DNA from: Flavobacteriaceae bacterium
Lineage (GTDB): Bacteria > Bacteroidota > Bacteroidia > Flavobacteriales > Flavobacteriaceae
DNA length: 38,909 nt
Direction of reading: 5' to 3'
Assembly (NCBI GenBank): GCA_947482805.1
Contig: CANKLK010000003.1
Location: forward strand, 1-38,909
Under the pieces are notes generated by a model, which searched no databases, was not told where the DNA came from, and saw nothing but the letters and a program-made list of their open reading frames with translations. This document shows, piece by piece, positions 17,645 through 25,712 of this stretch. Position 1 is the stretch's first letter. Every line of letters starts with the position of its first letter. A program made the position numbers and the translations under genes.

Positions 17645-17680
17645 ATTATTCTTTTATCAGTTAAAAATTTAAAAAAAATG

Positions 17681-17688
17681 TATCTTTG
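17681..17688 (+). promoter_or_regulatory. -7 element before the class V PLP enzyme gene
   Basis: TATCTTTG matches TAnnTTTG, 45 bases before the ATG. No ideal -33 element is seen. Confidence 0.4.
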
Positions 17689-17732
17689 ACTCGAAGCTTT
17701 TGCGGATTAGGCGAAGCGATACAAATTCTTAA

Positions 17733-19220
17733 ATGATGATTATCACAGATAGCAAAACAAAATTAGAATATTATTTTCAGCAATTTCGCCAAAACATTAT
17801 TGGAATTGACCAAGAGTTCGAAACTCCTTTTGGAAAAAAGAAAATAGTGTATACTGATTGGACAGCCAGTGGAAGATTATATCGACCAATTGAAGAAAAA
17901 CTCATGAATGATTTTGGACCTTTTGTGGCCAATACACATACTGAAACAACAGTTTCTGGGACGGCTATGACAATGGCATATCATGAGGCAAAGCAGATTA
18001 TAAAGCGTCATGTAAATGCAAATGAGAATGATGTATTAATCAACACAGGAACAGGAATGACAGGTGTTGTCAATAAGTTTCAGCGTATTCTGGGTTTAAA
18101 AATTCCGGAGAATCTTAAAGAATTCATTGCGATTCCAAAAGAGTTGAAACCAATAGTTTTTATTTCTCATATGGAGCATCATTCTAATCAAACTTCATGG
18201 CTAGAAACTATTGCTGATGTTGTTGTTTTAACTGCTAATGAAGAAGGATTATTTTGTTTGGAAGAATTAAAAAAATTACTAAATAAATATAAAGACCGAA
18301 GTTTTAAAATTGCATCCATAACCTCATGCTCTAATGTGACCGGAATTCGAACTCCCTATCATGAAGTAGCAAAACTAATGCATCAAAATAACGGAGTTTG
18401 TTTTGTAGATTTTGCCTGCTCTGGACCTTATGTTAAGATTGATATGCATCCCGATGAAGAAAGTTATTTAGATGCTATTTTCTTTTCACCTCATAAGTTT
18501 TTAGGCGGACCCGGAACTTCGGGTGTTTTGATTTTCAATAAGAATTTATACAATAATAACGTGCCTGATTGTCCGGGCGGTGGTACGGTGTCGTGGACAA
18601 ATCCTTGGGGTGAACATAAATACATTGACAATATTGAAGATAGGGAAGATGGAGGTACTCCTGGCTTTTTGCAAGTAATCAAAACGGCTTTAGCCATTCA
18701 GTTAAAAGAGCAGATGGGGGTTAAAAATATTTTGGATAGAGAACATGAACTCGTTGAGTATGTTTTTTCTGAATTAGAGGGTATTGAAAATATTCATATT
18801 TTGGCTAACCAGCATCAAGATAGGTTAGGAGTAATTTCTTTTTATATAGATGATTTGCATTTTAATCTAGGAGTTAAATTATTGAATGATAAATTCGGAA
18901 TTCAAACGCGTGGAGGTTGCAGTTGCGCAGGAACTTATGGTCATTATCTTCTTCATGTTGACCAGGAGACGTCACATGATTTGGTTTGCCAAATTACTTC
19001 AGGAGATTTATTTAAAAAACCGGGGTGGATTAGAATGTCAATTCATCCAACAACCACTTCAGAAGAAATTAAAATGGTTTGTGATAGTATTAAGTTATTA
19101 GCTAAAAACCATAAAGAATGGGCCAATGATTATGAATACAATTTCAAAACAAATGAATTTGTACATAAAAATGCTAAGTTTCAGGAAAATGAAATGGTAA
19201 AAGGCTGGTTTGAGTTATAG
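17733..19220 (+). CDS. Class V aminotransferase-fold PLP enzyme (cysteine desulfurase-like)
   Basis: 495 residues, larger than SufS or IscS (about 400). The PLP site is clear: Asp226 in CFVDFACSGP and the Schiff-base Lys255 in FSPHKFLGGPGTSG. The C-terminal active loop region reads GIQTRGGCSCAGTYGHYLL, with Cys396 and Cys398. The protein begins with an N-terminal DWTASGRLYRPIE segment typical of this long branch. Cys residues in the loop position make desulfurase or selenocysteine-lyase-like chemistry possible, but it is single, with no sufE, sufBCD or iscU here. The real substrate is unknown. Confidence 0.87.
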   Translation: MMIITDSKTKLEYYFQQFRQNIIGIDQEFETPFGKKKIVYTDWTASGRLYRPIEEKLMNDFGPFVANTHTETTVSGTAMTMAYHEAKQIIKRHVNANENDVLINTGTGMTGVVNKFQRILGLKIPENLKEFIAIPKELKPIVFISHMEHHSNQTSWLETIADVVVLTANEEGLFCLEELKKLLNKYKDRSFKIASITSCSNVTGIRTPYHEVAKLMHQNNGVCFVDFACSGPYVKIDMHPDEESYLDAIFFSPHKFLGGPGTSGVLIFNKNLYNNNVPDCPGGGTVSWTNPWGEHKYIDNIEDREDGGTPGFLQVIKTALAIQLKEQMGVKNILDREHELVEYVFSELEGIENIHILANQHQDRLGVISFYIDDLHFNLGVKLLNDKFGIQTRGGCSCAGTYGHYLLHVDQETSHDLVCQITSGDLFKKPGWIRMSIHPTTTSEEIKMVCDSIKLLAKNHKEWANDYEYNFKTNEFVHKNAKFQENEMVKGWFEL

Positions 19221-19239
19221 AAGTTAGAGTAATCACTAA

Positions 19240-20112
19240 TTACTTTTTCCTGTGTTTCCACCGTTTGTGTGTCCACAAATAAAATTCAGGAGCTTCTAGT
19301 ATTTGCTTTTCAACTCTTCTTAAAAAGTCATCTGAGATGTCATAGTTAGGAACTTCTTTTGGTTTTTCAGCCATTAGTTCAAACGTAGCTTCATAATATC
19401 CTCGTTTTACCCTTTTGTTTTTCAAAAAAATCACATTCATATTAAAACGCTTGGCAAGCATTTCGGCCCCTGTATGAACTGGAACTTCTATTCCCATAAA
19501 TTCAGACCAATGATTTGCTTTACTTGCTTGCGGCGATTGATCACTGGCAAAACCATAAACGCCTAAATAATTAATTTTTGCATTTTTTTCAATGGTAGGA
19601 ATAGTTTCTCTTGTGTTGAGTAAAGTTGCCTTGAACTTAGAACGAATATCCTTTACTAATTTGTCAAAATATTTATTATTTAATTTTTTATAAATGCCAT
19701 AACCTTTAAACGTGATATGATAATTCATGGAAACGGCCCATTCGTAAGAAGCATAATGAGCACAAAGTAAAGCAATGCTTTTCCCTTTTTTTTCTAAATC
19801 CAAATACAAATCTAAGTTAGTAAACACAAATCGTTCTTCCATTTCTTTTTGAGAAATCGACATTGTTTTCACCATTTCCAGAAACATATCACACATATAA
19901 TGAAAGAACTTTTTCTCAATGTTCAATTGTTCTTTTTCTGATAAATGCGGTAATGTCAAGGCAATATTTTCTCGAACTACTTTTTTGCGATAGCCAAAAA
20001 TAGTATATACAAAAAAGCATACAAAATCAGAAAACAGATAAAGCAATGGAAAAGGAAGTTTGGAAATAACCCAAATGAACGGATATACCAAAATATAAAT
20101 AATGAATTGCAT
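19240..20112 (-). CDS. Lipid A biosynthesis-type lysophospholipid acyltransferase (LpxL/HtrB family)
   Basis: 290 residues with one N-terminal membrane anchor (about 5-40), then the acyltransferase domain. The catalytic HX4E motif is HYASYE at 119-124. SDQSPQASKANHW (about 187-199) and PVHTGAEMLAKRF are the usual following blocks, and the C-terminus ends YLWTHKRWKHR, typical of the family. It adds a secondary acyl chain to lipid A precursors at the inner membrane. The chain donated cannot be read from sequence. The convergent gap to the class V enzyme is only 19 bases. Confidence 0.92.
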   Translation of the reverse strand: MQFIIYILVYPFIWVISKLPFPLLYLFSDFVCFFVYTIFGYRKKVVRENIALTLPHLSEKEQLNIEKKFFHYMCDMFLEMVKTMSISQKEMEERFVFTNLDLYLDLEKKGKSIALLCAHYASYEWAVSMNYHITFKGYGIYKKLNNKYFDKLVKDIRSKFKATLLNTRETIPTIEKNAKINYLGVYGFASDQSPQASKANHWSEFMGIEVPVHTGAEMLAKRFNMNVIFLKNKRVKRGYYEATFELMAEKPKEVPNYDISDDFLRRVEKQILEAPEFYLWTHKRWKHRKK

Positions 20113-20214
20113 TCGTTGTAATTTTATGCAAATATAAAGTTTAAAGTTATTTTAACGCGTTCTATTTTACAATTGCTGAAGAAGTATTATTATTTTTACT
20201 GAAATATTTTAATT

Positions 20215-20844
20215 ATGCTCAACATATATCTGATAGGTATCATTATCGCCAATGTTATAATAAGTCTTAAAGGATTTAAAGATCAATTATTTTACAGGAA
20301 ATACCAATTTCATGTTGGCAGTATTCGTTCAGGAGAACAAATAAGAATGATTAGTTCAGGCTTTCTTCATGCAGATGAAATGCATCTCGCTTTCAATATG
20401 CTGACGTTATATTTCTTTGCACCCTATGTTTATGAATATATAGGTGATTTTTCGTTTCTATTAGTATATTTTGGGAGTTTGATTTTTGGTAGCTTACTAA
20501 CAATGGTTTTTCATGGGAATGAATACAGTTATAGAGCTGTTGGTGCTTCTGGAGCTGTTACTGGAATTGTGTATTCGGCTATATTATTAGAACCAAGAAT
20601 TTTGATTTACGGATTTATACCAGGCTATCTTTTTGGGATTGCTTATTTGCTATATTCTATCTACGGAATGAAGGCAAAACGGGACAATATAGGCCATACG
20701 GCTCACTTTGGTGGCGCTATTGGTGGTTATGCGATTACTTTAATAAATAACCCGATATTATTTCAGGAAAATACTTTTGAAGTCGTATTATTGGCTATTC
20801 CTATTATCATTCTTTTTATAATGGCAAAAATGGGAAAACTTTAA
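20215..20844 (+). CDS. Rhomboid family intramembrane serine protease
   Basis: 209 residues, six predicted membrane segments. The catalytic pair is present: Ser112 in AVGASGAVTG and His164 in HTAHFGGAIGG, with Asn61 in the HLAFNM motif that supports the oxyanion hole. It cleaves membrane-bound substrates within the bilayer; the target is unknown. The next gene (SIMPL) follows 50 bases on and could be co-transcribed. Confidence 0.93.
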   Translation: MLNIYLIGIIIANVIISLKGFKDQLFYRKYQFHVGSIRSGEQIRMISSGFLHADEMHLAFNMLTLYFFAPYVYEYIGDFSFLLVYFGSLIFGSLLTMVFHGNEYSYRAVGASGAVTGIVYSAILLEPRILIYGFIPGYLFGIAYLLYSIYGMKAKRDNIGHTAHFGGAIGGYAITLINNPILFQENTFEVVLLAIPIIILFIMAKMGKL

Positions 20845-20894
20845 TTGGCACAACTTTTGAAAAACTGACAACAACAATCAATAAAAATAATAAT

Positions 20895-21587
20895 ATGAAG
20901 AAGACATTTTTAATTCTAGCAGCATTTTGGGTTTTAACATTACAAGCACAAGAGCAAAAGAATCCTGTGCCGCAAATTTCGGTTACAGGTGAGGGTAAAA
21001 TAAAAATAGTTCCAGACCAAGCGGTGGTTACGGTTGGTTTTCAGAACTCGGGGAAAGATGCCAAAGAAGTAAAAACACTTAATGACGAAGTGGTAGACAA
21101 AGTGATTAAGTTTTTAAAGAAGAGCGGCGTACCTGCAACCGATTATAAAACAAATAATGTAAGTTTATACAAAAGCTACGATTACGAAAAAAAGAAATAT
21201 AATTTTCAGGCCAATCAGACGTTGAGCATTACCTTAAAAGATTTGACAAAGTATGATGAAATTATGATGGGATTGAATGATGCAGGTGTAAATAGTATAC
21301 AAGGAGTAGAATTCAAATCATCTAAAATGGAAGATTACGAAAGAGATTCCAGAAAAAAAGCGATGGTAAATGCCAAACAAAAAGCTCAAGATTATGTTTC
21401 AGTGCTAGGTCAAAAAGTGGGGAAAGCATTGTTGATTACTGATAATTCTCAAAGTTATTTTCCCCAACCAATGTATAAAGGAAATATGATGGCAATGGCT
21501 TCTGATGGAGGTGCCCAAAGAGAAACATTAGCGGTTGGAGAATTAGAAATAAACACCAATGTAAGTGTAACTTTTGCATTGGAATAA
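20895..21587 (+). CDS. SIMPL (DUF541) domain periplasmic protein
   Basis: 230 residues. A signal peptide (MKKTFLILAAFWVLTLQAQ) precedes the SIMPL domain: ISVTGEGKIKIVPDQAVVTVGF, FLKKSGVPATDYKTNNVSLY, and the ARKKAM-like RKKAMVNAKQKAQDYVSVLG helix. Relatives form large ring oligomers in the periplasm or outer membrane; the role is not settled. Its terminator is directly behind it. Confidence 0.9.
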   Translation: MKKTFLILAAFWVLTLQAQEQKNPVPQISVTGEGKIKIVPDQAVVTVGFQNSGKDAKEVKTLNDEVVDKVIKFLKKSGVPATDYKTNNVSLYKSYDYEKKKYNFQANQTLSITLKDLTKYDEIMMGLNDAGVNSIQGVEFKSSKMEDYERDSRKKAMVNAKQKAQDYVSVLGQKVGKALLITDNSQSYFPQPMYKGNMMAMASDGGAQRETLAVGELEINTNVSVTFALE

Positions 21588-21606
21588 AAACCGAATAGAA
21601 TTAATA

Positions 21607-21638
21607 AAAAAACTCTTCAACATACTGAAGAGTTTTTT
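21607..21638 (+). terminator. Terminator of the SIMPL gene
   Basis: A perfect 13-base stem (AAAAAACTCTTCA with its complement) around the 6-base loop ACATAC, ending in a T-run, 20 bases past the stop. Confidence 0.88.
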
Positions 21639-21650
21639 GTTTTTTAAAAA

Positions 21651-21699
21651 TTGTGGGAGAGCAGGATTACTTCATGATCCTGAGCAAGGTGCCCTTGCT
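21651..21699 (-). repeat. Partial tRNA-Tyr 3'-end copy plus small hairpins
   Basis: TTGTGGGAGAGCAGGATT at 21651-21668 equals TTGTGGGGAGAGCAGGATT at 21759-21777 (the 3' end of tRNA-Tyr) except for one missing G. After it come CAGGAT-tacttcatg-ATCCTG and GAGCAAGG-tgc-CCTTGCTC hairpins. It could be a degenerate tRNA copy or an old integration scar. Confidence 0.5.
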
Positions 21700-21713
21700 C
21701 AATATTTTAAAAC

Positions 21714-21737
21714 AAAAAAACCATCAAGCGAGCTTGT
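21714..21737 (-). terminator. Likely terminator of tRNA-Tyr
   Basis: AAAAAAAC, CAAGC and their partners GCTTG, GTTTTTTT form an interrupted stem about 25 bases downstream of the tRNA on its strand, with a T-run read on the minus strand. Confidence 0.5.
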
Positions 21738-21761
21738 GTTTTTTTCTTATATAAAATATTG

Positions 21762-21842
21762 TGGGGAGAGCAGGATTCGAACCTGCGAAGTTCTCACAGC
21801 AGATTTACAGTCTGCCCTCGTTGGCCGCTTGAGTATCTCCCC
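21762..21842 (-). tRNA. tRNA-Tyr (anticodon GTA)
   Basis: The minus strand folds as a complete long-variable-arm tRNA: acceptor stem GGGGAGA pairs with TCTCCCC, discriminator A, the anticodon loop in CAGACTGTAAATCTG gives GTA (Tyr), and the T-arm is GCAGGTTCGAATCCTGC. 81 bases without CCA, which is not encoded. It lies downstream of the TlpA gene, after a terminator. Confidence 0.95.
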
Positions 21843-21949
21843 ATTTGCTTGTTGCGGTTGCAAATATAAAAACACTTTCCATCTTGACAAATAAAAAAAA
21901 TAACTAATTCGCTATCCTTTTCTCAAGGTTTTGGTTATAAGTAATATAG

Positions 21950-21976
21950 AAAAAATCTCCCGTAGGAGATTTTTTT
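21950..21976. terminator. Terminator between the TlpA gene and tRNA-Tyr
   Basis: AAAAAATCTCC-cgta-GGAGATTTTTT, 11 perfect pairs with a 4-base loop; TATAG flanks extend the pairing with one bulge. It ends the TlpA transcript on the minus strand. Confidence 0.85.
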
Positions 21977-21997
21977 CTATAGAATACTAAATTAGTG

Positions 21998-22437
21998 TTA
22001 TTTTATGCCTAAAAGTTCTTTGATCTTTTTGTTTAAATCAACACCTCTCAAATCAATTGCAACAATTTTTCCTTTTGCATCCAACAAAAAAGTCGTTGGA
22101 ATTTGAGTAACTCCATATTGTAATGCAATTGGGTCTTTCATTTCTTTTAGGTTTGAAACCTGAGTCCAAGTTAATTTGTCCTTTACAATCGCTTCTTTCC
22201 AATTTACAGCATCTTCATCAAGTGAGACGCTAATAATATTAAGTCCTTTACTGTGAAATGTATTGTAAAGTGCAACAACATTTGGATTTTCTTGTCTACA
22301 AGGCTGACACCATGACGCCCAAAAATCGATTAAAGTGGCTTTCCCTAAACTTTCTTTTAATGAAACCAACTTTCCTTCAGGAGTTGGTGCTTTAAAATTA
22401 GGTGCTAATTGGCCAACAACTACTTGTTTACCGTCGG
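21998..22437 (-). CDS. Thioredoxin (TlpA-type) part of a split DUF4369-TlpA gene
   Basis: This frame has no sensible start of its own. Read on from the -1 frame it begins SDGKQVVVGQLAPNF near 22437, runs into FKAPTPEGKLVSLKESLGK, and holds the thioredoxin active site WASWCQPC. A TTG at 22369 would begin inside the thioredoxin fold, so I infer it is translated as the second half of the preceding frame. Such lipoproteins reduce or exchange disulfides in the periplasm. Joining both frames by a single -1 shift gives 390 residues, the normal size for DUF4369-TlpA proteins in flavobacteria. Confidence 0.75.
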
Positions 22438-23169
22438 AGCTATTGGAGCTGCTGGTTTTTTTTTTGAAGCGGCTATATTTTCTTTAATAGATTTTCCTGG
22501 TTTTGTTTTTTGTAATGATGGATCCAAAGATTTGTATAGTCCGTCGATATCTTTAGCATATTTAGGATTGTTTGCCATCATTTGAATAATTAAAACGCTA
22601 ATAAATGATTTTGGGTGCGTTTTTGGGTAACCAAAAGTATAGTCAGTTATTGGCTTTTGAATTATTTCATATTCTTTTCTTAAACGGTTCATTATAACCG
22701 TATCATTATTTTTTTGAGCTTCATTCATTACTGCCATGTTTTTCATTTGAAAATCCATAACGGTTTTTTGCAGTTTCTTTTGAATTTTATTAGATTCATC
22801 ATTGAATTTGGAAAATTCTTCATTACTGTAAGTACCAGCTAATTTTGATTTAAATACACTGTCTTTATCAACTGTAATTTCAATTTCACCACCTTCAAGG
22901 ATAAAAGGAACTTTACCGTTTACTTTATCAATTTGAATGAAACTAATTTCCGGTTCTGTAGTTTTTCCTTTGATTTCAAATTTTCCATCAACAATTTTTA
23001 CAGTATCAATAGCTTGTGGCCCCATGCCCATTGGACTTTGTTTTTCAAGGAAAACTAAACCGGTTTTCATTCCTTTGACAGTTCCTGTAATTTCATATTC
23101 ACCTTCAGCTAAGTTCTTACATGAAAATAGAACTACAGCAACAGCTACTAAAAGAAGTATTTTTTTCAT
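22420..23169 (-). CDS. DUF4369 lipoprotein part of a split DUF4369-TlpA gene
   Basis: 249 residues as read. The lipoprotein signal MKKILLLVAVAVVLFSC puts the lipid Cys at residue 17. The DUF4369 domain follows (about 25-120: YEITGTVKGMKTGLVFLEKQ, PFILEGGEIEITVDKDS), then a helical region and a linker, KKKPAAPIAP, ending at TAG (22422-22420). In relatives the same polypeptide continues into a TlpA-type thioredoxin, found here in the -1 frame. Possible explanations are frameshifting at the A10 run, a base error in the sequence, or a real mutation. If nothing corrects it, the product is the DUF4369 half alone. Confidence 0.78.
   Translation of the reverse strand: MKKILLLVAVAVVLFSCKNLAEGEYEITGTVKGMKTGLVFLEKQSPMGMGPQAIDTVKIVDGKFEIKGKTTEPEISFIQIDKVNGKVPFILEGGEIEITVDKDSVFKSKLAGTYSNEEFSKFNDESNKIQKKLQKTVMDFQMKNMAVMNEAQKNNDTVIMNRLRKEYEIIQKPITDYTFGYPKTHPKSFISVLIIQMMANNPKYAKDIDGLYKSLDPSLQKTKPGKSIKENIAASKKKPAAPIAPTVNK
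22456..22465 (-). other. Run of ten A (coding strand), possible -1 slippage site
   Basis: On the coding strand, TCA then ten A in total then CC gives codons TCA AAA AAA AAA CCA. Slipping back one base here reads ACC AGC AGC and runs without a stop into the thioredoxin half. A AAA AAA is a classic slippery heptamer, and long A-runs also allow transcript slippage or miscounted bases. Confidence 0.6.
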
Positions 23170-23198
23170 TTTTTTTTGTTTTAAATTTTTAACGAATG

Positions 23199-23224
23199 CA
23201 AATGTATTTAATTTGCCTATTCAA
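23199..23224 (-). promoter_or_regulatory. Promoter of the DUF4369-TlpA gene
   Basis: On the minus strand, TTG at 23224-23222, then 15 bases, then TACATTTG at 23206-23199. The spacing is short for the consensus. Confidence 0.4.
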
Positions 23225-23251
23225 TAATTAGTTATTTAACTTTTTTTTGGT

Positions 23252-24664
23252 TTATTTTTTTGTTGATGGACATACGAATTTTGTACAACTCACACTCGTT
23301 TGTTTTATACCGCTCATTCCTTTTTCAACATTGATGAGATTATGAATACCTCTCGATTTTAAAATCGAAGCCATAATAACAGAGCGATAACCACCAGCAC
23401 AATGCAAGAAAAAATCGTCACCTTTCGGAATGCTTTGAAAGTTTTCATTTATGGTGTCTAAAGGAATATTTGTTGCATTCTCAACATGCTCAGCTTCATA
23501 TTCGCTCGGTTTTCTTGCATCAACTACGATGCTTTTTGCACTTAATTTGTTGGCAAAGGCTGAAGGTGAAATAGTGTGTATGCTATCCGTTTCAAAACCT
23601 GCTTCTTTCCATGTTTCAATTCCATCTTTCAGATATCCCAAAACATGATCAAAACCAACACGAGATAATCTCATTATAGTTTCTTCTTCTTTTCCTTCGG
23701 GAATGACAAGCAGTAATTTTTGATTAACATCTCGCAGCATTGAACCAACCCACGGAGCAAAATTACCTTGAATACCAATAAATATTGAATTCGGAATATG
23801 TGCTTTTACAAAATCATTTTCATGTCTGACATCTAAAACTACAACATCGCCTTGATTGGCAGCGGCTTCAAATTCTTTTGGTGTTAGTCCGATATTACTC
23901 TTTTTAATAATGCTATCCAAACTGTCATATCCTTTTATATTCAGCATTACGTTTTGAGGAAAATAAGCAGGTGGGAGTCCTAATCCATCTAACAATTCTT
24001 TGGTAAACTCATCTTTAGTCATATCAGCTCTTAGGGCATAATTGGTTCTCTTTTGATTGCCTAAAGTGTCTGTTGTTTCTTTACTCATATTTTTGCCACA
24101 AGCACTTCCTGCACCATGACTTGGGAATACAATTAAATCGTCAGCTAACGGCATAATTTTATTTCGCAACGAATCAAAAAGATAAGCTGCCAATTTTTCC
24201 TGGGTCAAATCTTCTACCAAAGCTTGTGCTAAGTCAGGGCGACCAACATCACCGATGAATAAAGTATCGCCGGTAATAATTCCGTAATCTTTACCATTTT
24301 CATCTACAAGCAAATAGCAAGTGCTTTCCAAAGTATGTCCAGGAGTATGAATGGCTTTTACCTTATAATCACCAACTTTAAACTCTTGGTTATCGGTAGC
24401 GATTATAGCTTTAAATTCAGGATTTGCAGTTGGACCAAACACAATTTCCCCACCACTTTTTTGAGCCAAGTCCAAATGCCCCGATACAAAATCTGCATGG
24501 AAATGTGTTTCGAAAATATATTTAATCTTGGCGTTATCTTTTTTGGCTCTGTCCAGATAAGGCTGAACTTCACGCAAAGGATCGAAAATTGCTGCTTCAC
24601 CATTGCTCTCAAGATAATAAGCAGCTTGGGCAATGCATCCGGTATATATTTGTTCGATTTTCAT
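23252..24664 (-). CDS. Persulfide dioxygenase-rhodanese fusion (CstB-like MBL-fold protein)
   Basis: 470 residues in three domains. Residues about 1-240 are a metallo-beta-lactamase fold of the ETHE1/persulfide dioxygenase type, with metal motif THFHADFVSGH (His54, His56, Asp58). Residues about 255-355 are a rhodanese-like domain without the catalytic Cys (LLLVIPEG where the loop should be). Residues about 365-470 are an active rhodanese with HCAGGYRS (Cys422). This order is that of S. aureus CstB, which oxidises persulfide and makes thiosulfate. It lies 63 bases behind a TauE/SafE permease, as in sulfide-detoxification operons. No cstR or sqr is present here. Confidence 0.9.
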   Translation of the reverse strand: MKIEQIYTGCIAQAAYYLESNGEAAIFDPLREVQPYLDRAKKDNAKIKYIFETHFHADFVSGHLDLAQKSGGEIVFGPTANPEFKAIIATDNQEFKVGDYKVKAIHTPGHTLESTCYLLVDENGKDYGIITGDTLFIGDVGRPDLAQALVEDLTQEKLAAYLFDSLRNKIMPLADDLIVFPSHGAGSACGKNMSKETTDTLGNQKRTNYALRADMTKDEFTKELLDGLGLPPAYFPQNVMLNIKGYDSLDSIIKKSNIGLTPKEFEAAANQGDVVVLDVRHENDFVKAHIPNSIFIGIQGNFAPWVGSMLRDVNQKLLLVIPEGKEEETIMRLSRVGFDHVLGYLKDGIETWKEAGFETDSIHTISPSAFANKLSAKSIVVDARKPSEYEAEHVENATNIPLDTINENFQSIPKGDDFFLHCAGGYRSVIMASILKSRGIHNLINVEKGMSGIKQTSVSCTKFVCPSTKK

Positions 24665-24727
24665 AAAAAAAAGTTTTAGGCAAAATTAATCTATAGCTAC
24701 AAAAATAGCTAGTGAATTTAGAATAGA

Positions 24728-25516
24728 TTATGATAATAGTTCTTTGTAAAGTATAAAAATTGCCATAATCAATACAAAAACACCAAATAGTTTCTTTAAC
24801 ATTTTTTCATTAATAAACTTTTGAATATAAAGCCCAATAAAAATTCCGGCAACAGAAATAGTGGTGAAAATCAATAGGAATGTCCAGTCAATAATCGTGT
24901 TTTGAACATCTCCAATAAAACCTATCAGCGAATTAATCGCAATAATTAGTAATGAAGTACCAATGGCTTTTTTCATTGGTAATTTAGCAAAATTCAATAA
25001 AGCAGGAATAATTAAGAAGCCACCTCCTGCACCAATCAATCCTGTCAAAACACCTACAAAGAACAATTGGATAATGACTACTGTTATAGATTTGGTAGTT
25101 ATTTCAATTAGCTCATTTTTCTTGTTATTTTTTAACATAGAATAAGCTGCAATAAACATTACAACGGCAAAAAGAATCATTAGAAAAGTATCTTTTGACA
25201 ATTTTAGAGAGCCAAAATAAAACACTACATCGGGAATGTTAGGAACAATAAATTTTCTAGTCAGGTAGACACCAATAAGCGAAGGAACGGCAAATTGGAA
25301 TGCCTTTTTTGGAACAACAATACCTTTTTTGAAGTTTTGAATCGTACCAATACCAGACGTTGTGCCGACAATAAATAATGAATATGCAGTAGCAATTATT
25401 GGATTATAATTTAGAATATAAACCAAAGTTGGAACCGTTAATATAGAACCGCCACCTCCAGTAATTCCGAGTATTATTCCGATAAGCAATGCACCAAAAT
25501 ATCCTAAAACTTCCAA
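24728..25516 (-). CDS. TauE/SafE family sulfite or organosulfur exporter
   Basis: 262 residues from the TTG at 25516, with eight or so membrane helices. The N-terminus MEVLGYFGALLIG and the GLIGAGGGFLIIP repeat of GITGGGGSILTVP are family marks (two inverted halves, each with a Gly-rich turn). A longer reading from a TTG at 25558 would add MIQLHYFYISNYKS, which precedes the conserved start, so I use 25516. Family members export sulfite or sulfoacetate. Location next to the CstB-like gene on one strand suggests sulfite release from persulfide breakdown. Confidence 0.87.
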   Translation of the reverse strand: MEVLGYFGALLIGIILGITGGGGSILTVPTLVYILNYNPIIATAYSLFIVGTTSGIGTIQNFKKGIVVPKKAFQFAVPSLIGVYLTRKFIVPNIPDVVFYFGSLKLSKDTFLMILFAVVMFIAAYSMLKNNKKNELIEITTKSITVVIIQLFFVGVLTGLIGAGGGFLIIPALLNFAKLPMKKAIGTSLLIIAINSLIGFIGDVQNTIIDWTFLLIFTTISVAGIFIGLYIQKFINEKMLKKLFGVFVLIMAIFILYKELLS

Positions 25517-25712
25517 ACTTTTATAATTAGAAATGTAAAAATAGTGTAATTGTATCAAAAATGAACGGATTAGTTTTTTGGAATTAGTTTCTAAATATTT
25601 TTTTAAGGTTTTTCCTTCTTTAATTCTTTTTAGGGCATTTTTATAGTTAATTCATCGGAGTAATTATGTTTTGCTTTTTCTTATAAATATATTTGTTTAC
25701 CACAATTTAAGA

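Noticed and set aside
21574..21894. Open frame of 106 codons across the tRNA-Tyr region
   Set aside because: It is read through the antisense of tRNA-Tyr; its GESRIRTCEVLTADLQSAL segment is the usual false product of such readings, and it overlaps the SIMPL end and terminator.
25671..25712. TTG start adding 14 residues to the T9SS nuclease
   Set aside because: It would place residues ahead of a normal signal peptide; the ATG pair at 25713/25716 fits better.
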